From NCBI GenBank assembly GCA_016718385.1, contig JADKDK010000008.1, positions 1 through 64,000 on the forward strand: a stretch of 64,000 nucleotides of DNA, in the 5' to 3' direction. Positions 18,571 through 28,990 of the stretch are shown one piece after another. The DNA is from Gammaproteobacteria bacterium (GTDB taxonomy: Bacteria > Pseudomonadota > Gammaproteobacteria > Pseudomonadales > UBA5518). Both the position numbers and the translations under genes were made by a program. A model generated the notes under the pieces. It did no database searches. It was not told the DNA's origin and worked only from the letters and a program-made list of their open reading frames with translations. Position 1 is the stretch's first letter; every line of letters starts with the position of its first letter.

Positions 18571-19376
18571 TGGCGACCTACGCGATCGGCGACGTACAGG
18601 GCTGCCATCAGCCGCTGCTGCGATTGCTCGACACCCTGCGTTTCGACCCGGCGGCCGATCGGCTGTGGTTCGCCGGCGACCTGGTCAACCGCGGCCCCGA
18701 ATCGCTGCAGGTGCTGCGCTTCGTGCGCGGGCTCGGCGAGCGCGCAGTGACGGTGCTCGGCAACCACGACCTGCACCTGCTCGCGGTATCCGAGGGCGTG
18801 CGCAAGGCACTGCGCAAGGATTCCTTGGGCGCGATTCTCGAGGCGCCGGATCGCGGGGAACTCCTCGGCTGGCTTCGCCGCCAGCCCCTGGCTTACCGCG
18901 GTACCCATTTCGAGCACGTCATGGTGCACGCGGGCATACCGCCGCAGTGGAGCATCGAGGACACCCTCGCGCGTTCGCGTGAAGTGGAAGCCACGCTGCA
19001 GGGGCCGCTGTACCGGGACTTCCTGCACCACATGTACGGCAATTTCCCCGATACCTGGGACGAGCGGCTCGAAGGATTCGAGCGGCTGCGGCTGATCACC
19101 AACTACCTCACCCGCATGCGCTTCTGCGCCGCCGACGGCAAACTGGATCTCGACAACAAGAGCCCACCCGCGGACGCCAACCCCGGTTTCGCGCCGTGGT
19201 ACGCCCACGCGCAAAGGCGCAGCGCCGGCGTCCCGGTCGTGTTCGGTCACTGGGCCGCGCTGGAGGGCCGGGCGGAGCGCGCCGACGTGCACGCCCTCGA
19301 CACCGGCTGCGTGTGGGGAGGCCGGTTGCGCGCCATGCGCCTCGAGGACGGCGCGCTGTTTCACTGCGATTGCTGA
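18570..19376 (+). CDS. apaH: diadenosine tetraphosphatase
   Basis: A 268-residue metallophosphatase with YAIGDVQGCHQPL, LWFAGDLVNRGPESL, TVLGNHDLHLLA, VMVHAGIPPQW, VVFGHWAALEG and LDTGCVWGG. It splits Ap4A symmetrically and also removes Np4-type caps from RNA in known species. It is translationally coupled to rsmA. A palindromic repeat cluster follows before cca. Confidence 0.95.
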   Translation: MATYAIGDVQGCHQPLLRLLDTLRFDPAADRLWFAGDLVNRGPESLQVLRFVRGLGERAVTVLGNHDLHLLAVSEGVRKALRKDSLGAILEAPDRGELLGWLRRQPLAYRGTHFEHVMVHAGIPPQWSIEDTLARSREVEATLQGPLYRDFLHHMYGNFPDTWDERLEGFERLRLITNYLTRMRFCAADGKLDLDNKSPPADANPGFAPWYAHAQRRSAGVPVVFGHWAALEGRAERADVHALDTGCVWGGRLRAMRLEDGALFHCDC

Positions 19377-19388
19377 ACATTCTCTGTG

Positions 19389-19497
19389 GGTCCGCATTCA
19401 TGCGGACATGTGCCCCCATAGGTCCGCATTCGTGCGGACATGTGCCCCCGTAGGTCCGCATTCATGCGGACAATTGTCCGGCTGAAGCCGGACCTAC
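19389..19497. repeat. REP-like palindrome cluster
   Basis: Three units of about 32 bases carry the palindrome GTCCGCATTCATGCGGAC with the tail ATGTGCCCCC (starting near 19390, 19421 and 19453; the second has CGTG in the loop). A fourth palindrome, TTGTCCGGCTGAAGCCGGAC (19474-19493), follows. They fill the apaH-cca gap and could act as transcript-stabilising or terminating hairpins. Confidence 0.7.
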
Positions 19498-19546
19498 ACC
19501 CCCTGCGAATTGGGTAAACTGCTTTTTTCGGGCCACGGCAAGCACG

Positions 19547-20779
19547 GTGCAAATCTATCTGGTCGGCGGCGCGGTGCGCGACCGCATGCTCGGCATACCG
19601 CCATGCGAACGGGACTGGGTCGTCGTTGGCGCCAGCCGCGAGCAGATGCTCGCGCTCGGCTTTCGCCAGGTCGGTCGCGATTTCCCCGTGTTCCTGCATC
19701 CCGAAACCGGCGAGGAATACGCGCTCGCGCGTCGCGAACGCAAGAGCGGGCACGGCTACTCGGGCTTCTCCTGCGAGACCGGCCCGCAGGTCTCGCTCGA
19801 GGACGACCTGGCGCGACGCGACCTCAGCATCAACGCGATGGCCGAGGACCGGGATGGCTGCCTGATCGACCCCTACGGCGGCGCTCAGGATGTGCGCGAT
19901 GGCCTGCTGCGCCATGTATCGGATGCCTTCGTGGAGGATCCGTTGCGGGTGCTGCGCGTGGCGCGCTTCATGGCGAGATTCGCGTCGCGCGGTTTCCGCA
20001 TCCATCCCGCCACGATGACGCTGATGCGCGACATGGCCACCAGCGGCGAGCTGTCGCACCTGGTCGCGGAACGGGTATGGACCGAAACCCGTCGCGCGCT
20101 CGGCGAGGCGAGTCCGCAGGAATACTTCCGCACGCTGCGCGAGTGCGGGGCGCTCGGCGCGATATTCCCCGAGATCGAGGCGCTGTTCGGCGTACCACAA
20201 CCGCAACGCCATCACCCCGAGATCGACACCGGCGAACACGTATTGCTCTGCCTGCGCCTCGCCGCGCAGCTGCGGCTGACGGAGCCTGCGCGCTTCGCGG
20301 TGCTGGTGCACGATCTCGGCAAGGCGCTCACGCCGCGCGAACGCTGGCCCTCCCACGTCGGCCACGAAAAGCTCGGCGCGGTCGCGGTGCGGGCGCTGTG
20401 TGAACGGCTGCGCGTGCCGGTCAAGTACCGCGAACTGGCGCTCGTGGTATGCCTGCACCACACGCGCTGCCATCGCGTGCTGGAAATGCGCGCGCCCGCG
20501 ATCGTGTCGCTGCTCGAAGACGTGGACGCGCTGCGCAACGGCGAGCGCTTCGAGGAATTCCTGGCGGCCTGCGAGGCGGACGCGCGCGGGCGCACCGGAC
20601 TGGAACGGCACCCCTATGCGCAGGCCGAAAAGTTGAGGCGCGCCCGCGCTGCAGCGGCCACGGTAACGGCCGCACCGGCACTGGCACGCGGCCTGCGCGG
20701 GCCGCAAATCGCGGCCGAGATGCATCGATTGCGCTGCATCGAGGTCGCGCGGCTCGAGGGAGAGGATCATGGGCAATAG
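19547..20779 (+). CDS. cca: CCA-adding tRNA nucleotidyltransferase
   Basis: 410 residues from a GTG start: MQIYLVGGAVRDRMLG, ERDWVVVGA, RDFPVFLHPETGEEYALAR, EDDLARRDLSINAMA, DPYGGAQDVRDGLLRHV and DPLRVLRVARFMARF are class II CCA enzyme motifs. A C-terminal HD domain is present (GEHVLLCLRLAAQL, AVLVHDLGKAL), as in E. coli Cca. It builds or repairs the 3' CCA of tRNAs. The downstream reductase start overlaps by 11 bases. Confidence 0.93.
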   Translation: MQIYLVGGAVRDRMLGIPPCERDWVVVGASREQMLALGFRQVGRDFPVFLHPETGEEYALARRERKSGHGYSGFSCETGPQVSLEDDLARRDLSINAMAEDRDGCLIDPYGGAQDVRDGLLRHVSDAFVEDPLRVLRVARFMARFASRGFRIHPATMTLMRDMATSGELSHLVAERVWTETRRALGEASPQEYFRTLRECGALGAIFPEIEALFGVPQPQRHHPEIDTGEHVLLCLRLAAQLRLTEPARFAVLVHDLGKALTPRERWPSHVGHEKLGAVAVRALCERLRVPVKYRELALVVCLHHTRCHRVLEMRAPAIVSLLEDVDALRNGERFEEFLAACEADARGRTGLERHPYAQAEKLRRARAAAATVTAAPALARGLRGPQIAAEMHRLRCIEVARLEGEDHGQ

Positions 20780-21521
20780 CAGCACCGGGCGCGTCGCACT
20801 GGTCACCGGCGCAGCGCATCGCATCGGTGCGGCGATCGCGCGCGAACTGCATCGCGCCGGGTGCCGCGTGCTGATTCATTACCGCAGCTCGGCCGCAGGC
20901 GCGCAGCAGCTGCTGCGCGAGCTCAATGCCGTGCGCCCCGATAGCTGTGCCGCCCTGCAGGCGGACCTGTGCCGGGCGAACGACGTTCGGGAACTAGCGG
21001 CGCAAGCCGCGGCGCTCGCCCCCGGACTCGATCTGCTGGTGAACAATGCCTCGGCCTTCTACGCGACCCCGCTCGGCAACGTGACCGATGCGCAATGGAA
21101 CGAATTGTTCGACGCCAACCTGAAGGGCGCGTTTTTCCTCAGCCAGGCGCTGGCGCCAGCGCTCGCGCGCAGGCAGGGAGCGATCGTCAACATCGTCGAT
21201 ATCCATGCGGACATTCCGCTGCCCCAGCACACCGTGTACACGATGGCCAAGGCGGGGCTCGCAATGATGACCCGCGCGCTGGCGGTTGAACTCGGCCCGT
21301 CGGTAAGGGTCAACGGCATCGCTCCGGGCGCGATCCTGTGGCCGGAGCAGCCGAACGTGGTGCTTGGAGCCGCGCATGCCGATACCCTGCTGGCACAGAC
21401 CGCGCTGAAGCGCATGGGCACGCCCGAAGACATCGCCGGAGCGGCGCGGTTCCTGGGACTGGAGGCGCCCTACGTGACCGGGCAGGTCCTCGCGGTGGAT
21501 GGCGGACGCAACCTCTATTGA
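20769..21521 (+). CDS. pteridine reductase (SDR family)
   Basis: A 250-residue short-chain dehydrogenase. The dinucleotide motif is VTGAAHRIGAAIARELHRAG; its Arg after His (HRIG) favours NADPH and is typical of pteridine reductases. NNASAFYATPLG, VNIVDIHADIPL (Asp at the usual Ser position), the catalytic YTMAK and PGAILWPE follow. It probably reduces dihydropterins or dihydrofolate as FolM-like enzymes do. Its position between cca and folB, where folK lies in Pseudomonas, supports a folate-pathway role. Confidence 0.85.
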   Translation: MGNSSTGRVALVTGAAHRIGAAIARELHRAGCRVLIHYRSSAAGAQQLLRELNAVRPDSCAALQADLCRANDVRELAAQAAALAPGLDLLVNNASAFYATPLGNVTDAQWNELFDANLKGAFFLSQALAPALARRQGAIVNIVDIHADIPLPQHTVYTMAKAGLAMMTRALAVELGPSVRVNGIAPGAILWPEQPNVVLGAAHADTLLAQTALKRMGTPEDIAGAARFLGLEAPYVTGQVLAVDGGRNLY

Positions 21522-21877
21522 TCGCGCCGGACGCCGCGCTCGATCGACACCCCGACGCCCCGGGCACCGGGCACCGCGCCGGGCTTGTCGAGCCTGATCC
21601 GCAGCCACGGCACGGCGAATTCCGCCATCAGCGCGGTCGCGACGGTCTCTGCGAGCGTTTCAACCAGCTGACAGGAACTGACCTCGGCCAGCGCCCGGAC
21701 GCGCTGCGCCACGGCGTCGTAATCGAGCGCGTCGGCGATCGCATCGGAGCGTGCCGCGGCGGCGGTATCGCTCGCCATCTCGATATCGAACTCCAGCACC
21801 TGCCGGACCGTGCGCTCCCACGGATAGACGCCGATCACCGTATCCACCCGCAAGCCGCGGATATAGACGACGTCCAT
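21515..21877 (-). CDS. folB: dihydroneopterin aldolase
   Basis: 120 residues starting at 21877: MDVVYIRGLRVDTVIGVYPWE, LEFDIEM, DALDYDAVAQRV, QLVETLAETVA and LRIRLDKPGAVPGARGVGV. FolB cleaves or epimerises dihydroneopterin in folate synthesis. The active-site Tyr and Lys (in KPGA) are present. Its 3' end overlaps the convergent pteridine reductase by seven bases. The upstream neighbour is tsaD; plsY, often found between them, is absent. Confidence 0.92.
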   Translation of the reverse strand: MDVVYIRGLRVDTVIGVYPWERTVRQVLEFDIEMASDTAAAARSDAIADALDYDAVAQRVRALAEVSSCQLVETLAETVATALMAEFAVPWLRIRLDKPGAVPGARGVGVSIERGVRRDQ

Positions 21878-21908
21878 CACGATCTGCCGCGACCGGTGCC
21901 CGGCGCGA

Positions 21909-22940
21909 TCATGCCACCGGCTCCAGCGTATCGATGGGCCAGCGTGCCTGGGCGCGCACCGCGAGATCGTCGTGCTGGCCTGCGAGCAGGCGCTGGCAAC
22001 CGGCGAACGCCACCATGGCGCCATTGTCGGTGCAGAACTCCGCACGCGGATAGAAGACCTGCCAGCCGCGCGCCTGTGCCTCATCGCGCAAGCGTTCGCG
22101 CAGTTCGCGGTTCGCGCTGACGCCACCCGCCAGCACCAGTTGCGTCAATCCGGTCGATTCGAGCGCACGCCGGCACTTGATGACGAGGGTATCGATCACG
22201 GCCTGCTGGAATCCGCGCGCGATATCGGCCTTGCACTGTGGCGCGATGCCACCGTCGGCCTGCTGCAGCCCTCGCAGCGCGTTGGCGGCAGCGGTCTTCA
22301 GGCCGCTGAAGCTGAAATCGAGCCCGGGTCGGTTGGTCATCGGGCGGGGAAAAGCGAATCGCCCGGGCGCGCCGTCGGCAGCGAGCGCGGCCAGCTGCGG
22401 CCCGCCCGGGTAACCGAGCCCCAGCATCTTGGCCACCTTGTCGAAGGCTTCGCCCGCCGCGTCGTCGAGAGATTCGCCGAGGATGCGATAGGCCCCGATT
22501 CCCTCGACCAGCACCAGTTGGGTGTGTCCGCCCGAAACGAGCAAGGCCACGAAGGGAAAGACCGGGCGCTCCGGTTCCAGCATGGGCGCCAGCAGGTGCG
22601 CCTCCATGTGATGCACCCCGACCGCCGGGACACCCCACGCAAAGGCCAGCGACCGTGCGACGCAGCCACCCACGAGCAGGGCGCCCAGCAGGCCGGGCCC
22701 GGCCGTGTACGCCACCCCGTCGATGCTCTCCACGGGACGCGCGGCCTCCTGCAGTACCCGCCGGATCAACGGCAGCGCTTTCCTTATATGGTCCCGTGAT
22801 GCGAGTTCGGGAACCACGCCGCCGTATTCGGCATGCATGGCCACTTGGCTGTGCAGGCAATGCGCAAGCAGGCCCCGGTCCGAATCAAAGACCGCGACCC
22901 CCGTCTCGTCGCAGGACGTTTCGATGCCTAGCACGCGCAT
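21909..22940 (-). CDS. tsaD: tRNA threonylcarbamoyladenosine transferase subunit
   Basis: 343 residues starting MRVLGIETSCDETGVAV. The iron-binding motif HMEAH, nucleotide motifs VALLVSGGHTQLVLV and AFDKVAKMLGLGYPGGP, FSFSGLKTA, and LVLAGGVSANRELR are all present. TsaD transfers threonylcarbamoyl onto A37 of ANN-decoding tRNAs with TsaB, TsaC and TsaE. The start at 22940 is chosen over a long upstream frame with no family match. It is divergent from rpsU, the classic arrangement. Confidence 0.95.
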   Translation of the reverse strand: MRVLGIETSCDETGVAVFDSDRGLLAHCLHSQVAMHAEYGGVVPELASRDHIRKALPLIRRVLQEAARPVESIDGVAYTAGPGLLGALLVGGCVARSLAFAWGVPAVGVHHMEAHLLAPMLEPERPVFPFVALLVSGGHTQLVLVEGIGAYRILGESLDDAAGEAFDKVAKMLGLGYPGGPQLAALAADGAPGRFAFPRPMTNRPGLDFSFSGLKTAAANALRGLQQADGGIAPQCKADIARGFQQAVIDTLVIKCRRALESTGLTQLVLAGGVSANRELRERLRDEAQARGWQVFYPRAEFCTDNGAMVAFAGCQRLLAGQHDDLAVRAQARWPIDTLEPVA

Positions 22941-23009
22941 GGGCGGGGATGATAACCGCCGCCCGGGACGAACCACCACGGGGCGGCAATATTCCCCGCC
23001 CCGTCCGTT

Positions 23010-23038
23010 TTGCATTCTGGCCGCATTGCCTTTAGAAT
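23010..23038 (+). promoter_or_regulatory. sigma-70 promoter of rpsU
   Basis: TTGCAT (23010-23015) and TAGAAT (23033-23038) are separated by exactly 17 bases, giving a strong sigma-70 type promoter 74 bases ahead of the rpsU start in the tsaD-rpsU divergent region. Confidence 0.65.
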
Positions 23039-23111
23039 TCGGCGCCCCGCTTGCCCTCCAGGCAGCGGGAACAACAGTGCATGATCCGAACAACTGTCTG
23101 GTAGGTCCTGA

Positions 23112-23327
23112 ATGCCGTCCATCAAGGTAAAAGACAACGAGCCCTTCGACGTGGCCCTGCGCCGCTTCAAGCGCTCCTGCGAGAAAGCTGGCGTGCTGGC
23201 TGAAGTGCGTCGTCGCGAGTTCTACGAAAAGCCCACCTGGATTCGCAAGCGCAAGGCGGCGGCAGCCGTAAAGCGTCACCTGAAGAAGGTGAGCCGCGAA
23301 TCGCGTCGCCAGCAGCGCCTGTACTGA
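23112..23327 (+). CDS. rpsU: 30S ribosomal protein S21
   Basis: 71 residues of the highly conserved S21 family: MPSIKVKDNEPFDVALRRFK, then SCEKAGVLAEVRRREFYEKP and a basic C-terminus (KRKAAAAVKRHLKKVSRESR). S21 binds near the 3' end of 16S rRNA and aids initiation. It opens the macromolecular synthesis operon rpsU-yqeY-dnaG-rpoD. Confidence 0.97.
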   Translation: MPSIKVKDNEPFDVALRRFKRSCEKAGVLAEVRRREFYEKPTWIRKRKAAAAVKRHLKKVSRESRRQQRLY

Positions 23328-23349
23328 TCCCGCATCCGGCGACCGTCCG

Positions 23350-23802
23350 ATGAGCGACGCCACGCTCAAGGAGCGCCTCACCGAGGCCATGAAGGCCGCG
23401 ATGCGCGCGCAGGACAAGGCCCGGCTGGGCGCGATCCGCCTGATCCAGGCCGATATCAAGCGCGTCGAGGTCGACGAGCGCATCGAAGTGGACGATGCGC
23501 GCGTTCTGGCGATCCTCGACAAGATGGTCAAGCAACGGCGCGACTCCATCCAGCAGTTCGAAAGCGCCGGACGCCTGGACCTGGTGGAGATCGAGGCCGG
23601 TGAACTGGCGGTAATCCAGGAGTTCCTGCCCCAGGCGCTCGGCGAAGCCGAACTGGAACTGCTGATCGACGGCGCGATGCACGCAAGCGGCGCCGTAGCC
23701 ATGAAGGACATGGGCAAGGTCATGGCGATCCTCAAGCCGCAGGTGCAGGGACGCGCGGACATGGGCGTCGTCAGCCAGCGCATCAAGGCTCGCCTGAGCT
23801 GA
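23350..23802 (+). CDS. yqeY: GatB/YqeY domain protein
   Basis: A 150-residue stand-alone YqeY domain, related to the tail domain of the amidotransferase GatB: LKERLTEAMKAAMRAQDK, LGAIRLIQADIKRVEVDE, QFESAGRLDLVEIEAGEL, EFLPQALGEAELE and the C-terminal DMGKVMAILKPQVQGRAD. The domain is thought to bind tRNA, but its cellular role is unclear. Its place between rpsU and dnaG is conserved in many proteobacteria. Confidence 0.92.
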   Translation: MSDATLKERLTEAMKAAMRAQDKARLGAIRLIQADIKRVEVDERIEVDDARVLAILDKMVKQRRDSIQQFESAGRLDLVEIEAGELAVIQEFLPQALGEAELELLIDGAMHASGAVAMKDMGKVMAILKPQVQGRADMGVVSQRIKARLS

Positions 23803-23883
23803 TCGCTCCACCCCGCCCGGGGGATTGGAGTTCGCCTCTTGCGTTCCTGTAACATGCCGACGCACTCCCATGCGCAGTCCGCG

Positions 23884-25686
23884 ATGTCAGGAAGAATCCC
23901 GCAACAATTCATCGACGACCTGCTGGAGCGGGTGGACATCGTCGATGTCATCGATTCGCGCGTCAACCTGCGCAAATCGGGCAAGAATTACTCTGCCCTC
24001 TGCCCCTTCCACGACGAGAAAAGCCCGTCGTTCAGCGTGAACCCGGACAAGCAGTTCTACTACTGCTTCGGCTGCGGCGCCGGGGGCAACGCCATCGGCT
24101 TCCTGATGGAATACGAACGCCTCGATTTCCCCGCCGCCGTCGAGAAGCTGGCCGGCATAGCGGGCGTGGAAGTCCCCCGTGAAGGCGGAGCAGCCGCCAC
24201 CTCACCGCGCCAGGCAGAGCTGGCGTCCCGCCTGGAAGGGGCCGCGAGGTGGTTCCAGGCGCAGCTGCGCACCCATGCGCAAGCGGCGCAAGCCAGGCAA
24301 TACCTGCAAGGGCGCGGCCTCAGCGAGGAAACGATCGAGCGCTTCGGGATCGGCTTCGCCCCTCCGGGATGGGACGGCCTGCTCAACGCGCTCGGCCGCT
24401 CGGAGGCGGACCGCAAGCTGCTGCTCGATGCCGGGCTGCTGATTGCCCGCGACGACGGCGGACTCTATGACCGCTTTCGGCATCGGATCATGTTCCCGAT
24501 CCGCGACAACCGGGGCCGCGCCGTTGCATTCGGCGGGCGCGTTCTCACCGACGAAAAGCCGAAATACCTGAACTCGCCGGAAACGGCGATCTTCCACAAG
24601 AGCCAGGAGCTCTACGGTCTGTTCGAAGCCAGGCGCACGGTACGCGACCTCGACCGCGTGCTGGTGGTCGAAGGTTATATGGACGTGGTGATGCTCGCGC
24701 AGCATGGCATCAACAATGCCACCGGAACGCTCGGCACCTCACTGACCTCGAATCACCTGCAGCGGCTGTATCGCTACACGCCCAGCGTGGTCTTCTGCTT
24801 CGACGGCGACGAAGCGGGTCGCAAGGCTGCCGCGCGCGCACTCGAGATTGCCCTCCCGGCGATGCAGGACGGGCGCCAGGCGAGCTTCCTGTTCCTGCCC
24901 GAGGGCGAGGACCCCGACAGCCTGGTGCAGCGCATCGGTGCGGATGCGTTTCGCCAGCTGGTGTCCGCTGCCACGCCGCTGTCGGAATACCTGTTCGAGC
25001 ACTACGGGCAGACCATCGACCTGGAGCACCTGGACGGCCGCGCCCGGCTCAGTAACCTGCTGCTGCCCGCGATCAACAGGATTCCCGGGGCCGTCTTCCG
25101 CGAACTCATGCGCACGGCCCTGGCGGAACGGGTCGGGATGGCGGCCAATCGCCTTCCGCAGGCGCCCGGTCAAGCGCCCCTCGCGGCAGCATCGCAGACC
25201 GACGCTACGTTGCCTGCGCGCCCGCGGGCGACGCGCCCACCAACGCCGACACCCGCCGCCACGATACAGCGCAGGGTCCAAGGCTCGACGCGGCACGCCA
25301 TACGGCTGCTGCTGCAGCACCCCGGGCTGGTCACGCGCATCCCCGACTTCGAGCGGCTCGAAGCGCTGGAGGATCCGGACCTGCCGCTGCTGCGGCAACT
25401 GGTGAAACAGCTCGAGCGCACGCCGCACACTAGCCTGGGCGCCATGCTCGGGTACTGGTATGGCACCGAGAGCGGCGAACTCCTGACGCGCCTGGCGGCC
25501 GAAGACCCGATGCCTGGCGCCGATCCGGAACGGGAGTTCGACGATGTAATGCAACACCTGGCGCAGCGCGCGGGTAGGAAAACAGCCACGGAGCAACTGC
25601 GGGAATTGGAGCGTATGTCCTTTGCCGAATTGAGCCCCGCACAGAAGCAGCAGTACCTGGAACTACTGAAGTTGCGCAAGAAGTAA
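23884..25686 (+). CDS. dnaG: DNA primase
   Basis: 600 residues from 23884 (MSGRIPQQFIDDLLERVDIV); two earlier in-frame starts only add non-conserved residues. The CHC2 zinc finger has C40, H43, C61 and C64. The TOPRIM region shows RVLVVEGYMDVVMLAQ and FCFDGDEAGRKAA. A Pro/Ala-rich linker leads to the C-terminal helicase-binding domain (TEQLRELERMSFAELSPAQK). It makes RNA primers for lagging-strand synthesis and binds DnaB. Confidence 0.97.
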   Translation: MSGRIPQQFIDDLLERVDIVDVIDSRVNLRKSGKNYSALCPFHDEKSPSFSVNPDKQFYYCFGCGAGGNAIGFLMEYERLDFPAAVEKLAGIAGVEVPREGGAAATSPRQAELASRLEGAARWFQAQLRTHAQAAQARQYLQGRGLSEETIERFGIGFAPPGWDGLLNALGRSEADRKLLLDAGLLIARDDGGLYDRFRHRIMFPIRDNRGRAVAFGGRVLTDEKPKYLNSPETAIFHKSQELYGLFEARRTVRDLDRVLVVEGYMDVVMLAQHGINNATGTLGTSLTSNHLQRLYRYTPSVVFCFDGDEAGRKAAARALEIALPAMQDGRQASFLFLPEGEDPDSLVQRIGADAFRQLVSAATPLSEYLFEHYGQTIDLEHLDGRARLSNLLLPAINRIPGAVFRELMRTALAERVGMAANRLPQAPGQAPLAAASQTDATLPARPRATRPPTPTPAATIQRRVQGSTRHAIRLLLQHPGLVTRIPDFERLEALEDPDLPLLRQLVKQLERTPHTSLGAMLGYWYGTESGELLTRLAAEDPMPGADPEREFDDVMQHLAQRAGRKTATEQLRELERMSFAELSPAQKQQYLELLKLRKK

Positions 25687-25773
25687 GCCCACGCTACCGG
25701 CGCGCCCCGCCACGCGTGGTAACCTGCTGGCGCGAACCGTATTTTTTCGTAGGGCTCGGCCTCACTTCTGTCT

Positions 25774-25779
25774 TATAAT
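25774..25779 (+). promoter_or_regulatory. -10 element upstream of rpoD
   Basis: A perfect TATAAT 45 bases before the rpoD start suggests rpoD has its own promoter inside the operon. No clear -35 box at 16-18 bases. Confidence 0.4.
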
Positions 25780-25823
25780 ACGCGGCTATCTTCTCGCCCC
25801 CTGACACTCATGCAGGTTCACGA

Positions 25824-27680
<1,857 letters not shown>

Positions 27681-27744
27681 GACAGGCAAGCTGGACAGGC
27701 ATGACACGCGCGGCGTGAAGTGCCGACCCTGTAACTTCCCTCAA

Positions 27745-27821
27745 GGGCCCATAGCTCAGTTGGTTAGAGCGTCCGACTCATAATCGGCAGGTCGCAGGTT
27801 CAAGTCCTGCTGGGCCCACCA
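27745..27821 (+). tRNA. tRNA with anticodon CAU, probably tRNA-Ile2
   Basis: 77 bases including an encoded CCA. The acceptor GGGCCCA pairs with TGGGCCC, the D-arm is GCTC/GAGC, the anticodon loop CTCATAA carries CAT at 27779-27781, and the T-arm is GCAGG-TTCAAGT-CCTGC. The anticodon arm and T-arm resemble E. coli tRNA-Ile2 (CAU modified to lysidine) more than elongator tRNA-Met. Its 3' half is the integration site of the island: copies occur at 57203-57251 and 59831-59870. Confidence 0.85.
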
Positions 27822-27822
27822 T
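27774..27822 (+). repeat. attL: tRNA 3' half, left end of island
   Basis: 49 bases from the anticodon stem to one base beyond CCA, identical to 57203-57251. Direct repeats of a tRNA 3' end flanking an integrase-bearing segment are the classic tyrosine-recombinase attachment-site pair. Confidence 0.85.
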
Positions 27823-28059
27823 TTTTCATAAAAATCATATAGTTACGGCTATGGAGAGCGTCCGACTCGGGGCTCAGACCTGCCGATTTCTATAGTCCCG
27901 GAGTCGGATGGTCTGGCCCAGAGTCGGGAGGTCTGCCCCGGAGTCGGGCGCTCTGGCCCGGTAGCGGCGGGGCAATCCAGCCATCAGAAACAAATCAGGG
28001 GCTGGCATGAGCCATTGGCAAGTTCAGTGGTTACGCTAAACCCGGTTGGCCCGCTAACG
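27823..28059. repeat. tRNA-adjacent region with three 20-base iterons
   Basis: Downstream of the tRNA come an AT-rich spacer, a block repeating the tRNA text GAGCGTCCGACTC, an inverted copy of its ATCGGCAGGTC (GACCTGCCGAT, 27878-27888), and three tandem 20-base units starting at 27901, 27921 and 27941 (consensus GAGTCGGNNGNTCTGNCC). Diverged copies of the whole block follow the other two att copies (57252-57350 and 59871-59990). No gene is seen here. Confidence 0.7.
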
Positions 28060-28752
28060 CTACGGGCACAGGCGCGCGCTAAGGCGCCGCAATTCCCCGG
28101 CACGGGGAATGCAGTTGACAGTTTTTGTGAACCGGTCACCGAGCAGTCCTTCGAACTCCAGATGGATGTCGAGCGTTGAGATTGCATGTGACTTGCAGAT
28201 GGCCAGTTCGAACAATGCCGTTTCGGCTAGCGGAGCGAGCGCTCCACCGGGGCTGACGTTGTAGAGATAGAAGTCCGTGCCAAAGCTCAACCCTGCGGCG
28301 CCGAGAGCCTCGGCAAGAGCGTCGGCCGAATCATATGACGCCGCAGCGCGTTTGGCCTCGGCGGCAGTGGCAGGCAAGCACAGTTCGAAATGGACCTTGC
28401 GAAAGATCGCCGGCCCGCCACCCACGTTGCGCAGCGCGACCTTCCACGACAAGGGATGCGGAGACGACGGTGGAGTAGCAACATACAGTGCGCTCCCGTG
28501 CTCATTCTGCCGTGGTGCCGCGGTGTGGCTGAGATACGGTCGCACGGAAGCTGCCCATTGCTGCAGCGCGATCGCCAGCCCGACGGTGGCAGTGAAAAGC
28601 GTGAATGCATTGTCTCGGCTGTCGGCGTCGCTCGCGAACGAACACACCAGCACCACAGTGGCGACAGCTGCCAGACACCAGGCGAGCGTGATGGCCCGGT
28701 TCTTCCGGATGCACCGTTGCCCGCCCGGGGGACCGATGAGTCCCTCAGCCAT
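28060..28752 (-). CDS. two-helix membrane protein of unknown function
   Basis: 230 residues starting at 28752 (MAEGLIGPPGG), coupled to the cupin gene whose stop overlaps. Two membrane helices (ITLAWCLAAVATVVLVCSF, then FTLFTATVGLAIALQQWA) are followed by a soluble domain of about 150 residues (HPLSWKVALRNVGGGPAIFR, LEFEGLLGDRFTKTVNC). This layout, two helices near the N-terminus and a beta-rich domain, recurs in uncharacterised bacterial proteins. First gene complex inside the island. Function unknown. Confidence 0.6.
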   Translation of the reverse strand: MAEGLIGPPGGQRCIRKNRAITLAWCLAAVATVVLVCSFASDADSRDNAFTLFTATVGLAIALQQWAASVRPYLSHTAAPRQNEHGSALYVATPPSSPHPLSWKVALRNVGGGPAIFRKVHFELCLPATAAEAKRAAASYDSADALAEALGAAGLSFGTDFYLYNVSPGGALAPLAETALFELAICKSHAISTLDIHLEFEGLLGDRFTKTVNCIPRAGELRRLSARLCP

Positions 28753-28990
28753 AGGAGGAAGAACCATCAGGCGGTGCGCACGTCCCGCAGCGAACGATCG
28801 CCAACTTGCTGCCCACATTCTTCAATGCATGGCGCGTACCCGCAGGTATGTGCGTCGGCTGGCCTGTCGCCAGCAAGACCCGTGATCCGGGCAGTTGCAG
28901 CTCGACCGCCCCTTCCACCAATTCGGTGACGGAGGGTGCCGAATGTATATGCTCGAAAGACTCACCCGTGCTCAGATGGATATCCGCCAT
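28745..28990 (-). CDS. small cupin-domain protein
   Basis: 81 residues starting at 28990 with GAGG upstream. The single-domain cupin reads HIHSAPSVTELVEGAVELQL (first motif with His residues) and PTHIPAGTRHALKNVGSKL (second motif). Small cupins bind a metal or a small ligand, and this one could be a sensor or isomerase-like protein. It ends in Cys-x-x-Cys (RCGTCAPP). Its gene is translationally coupled to the downstream membrane protein, hinting at joint function. Confidence 0.7.
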   Translation of the reverse strand: MADIHLSTGESFEHIHSAPSVTELVEGAVELQLPGSRVLLATGQPTHIPAGTRHALKNVGSKLAIVRCGTCAPPDGSSSYG

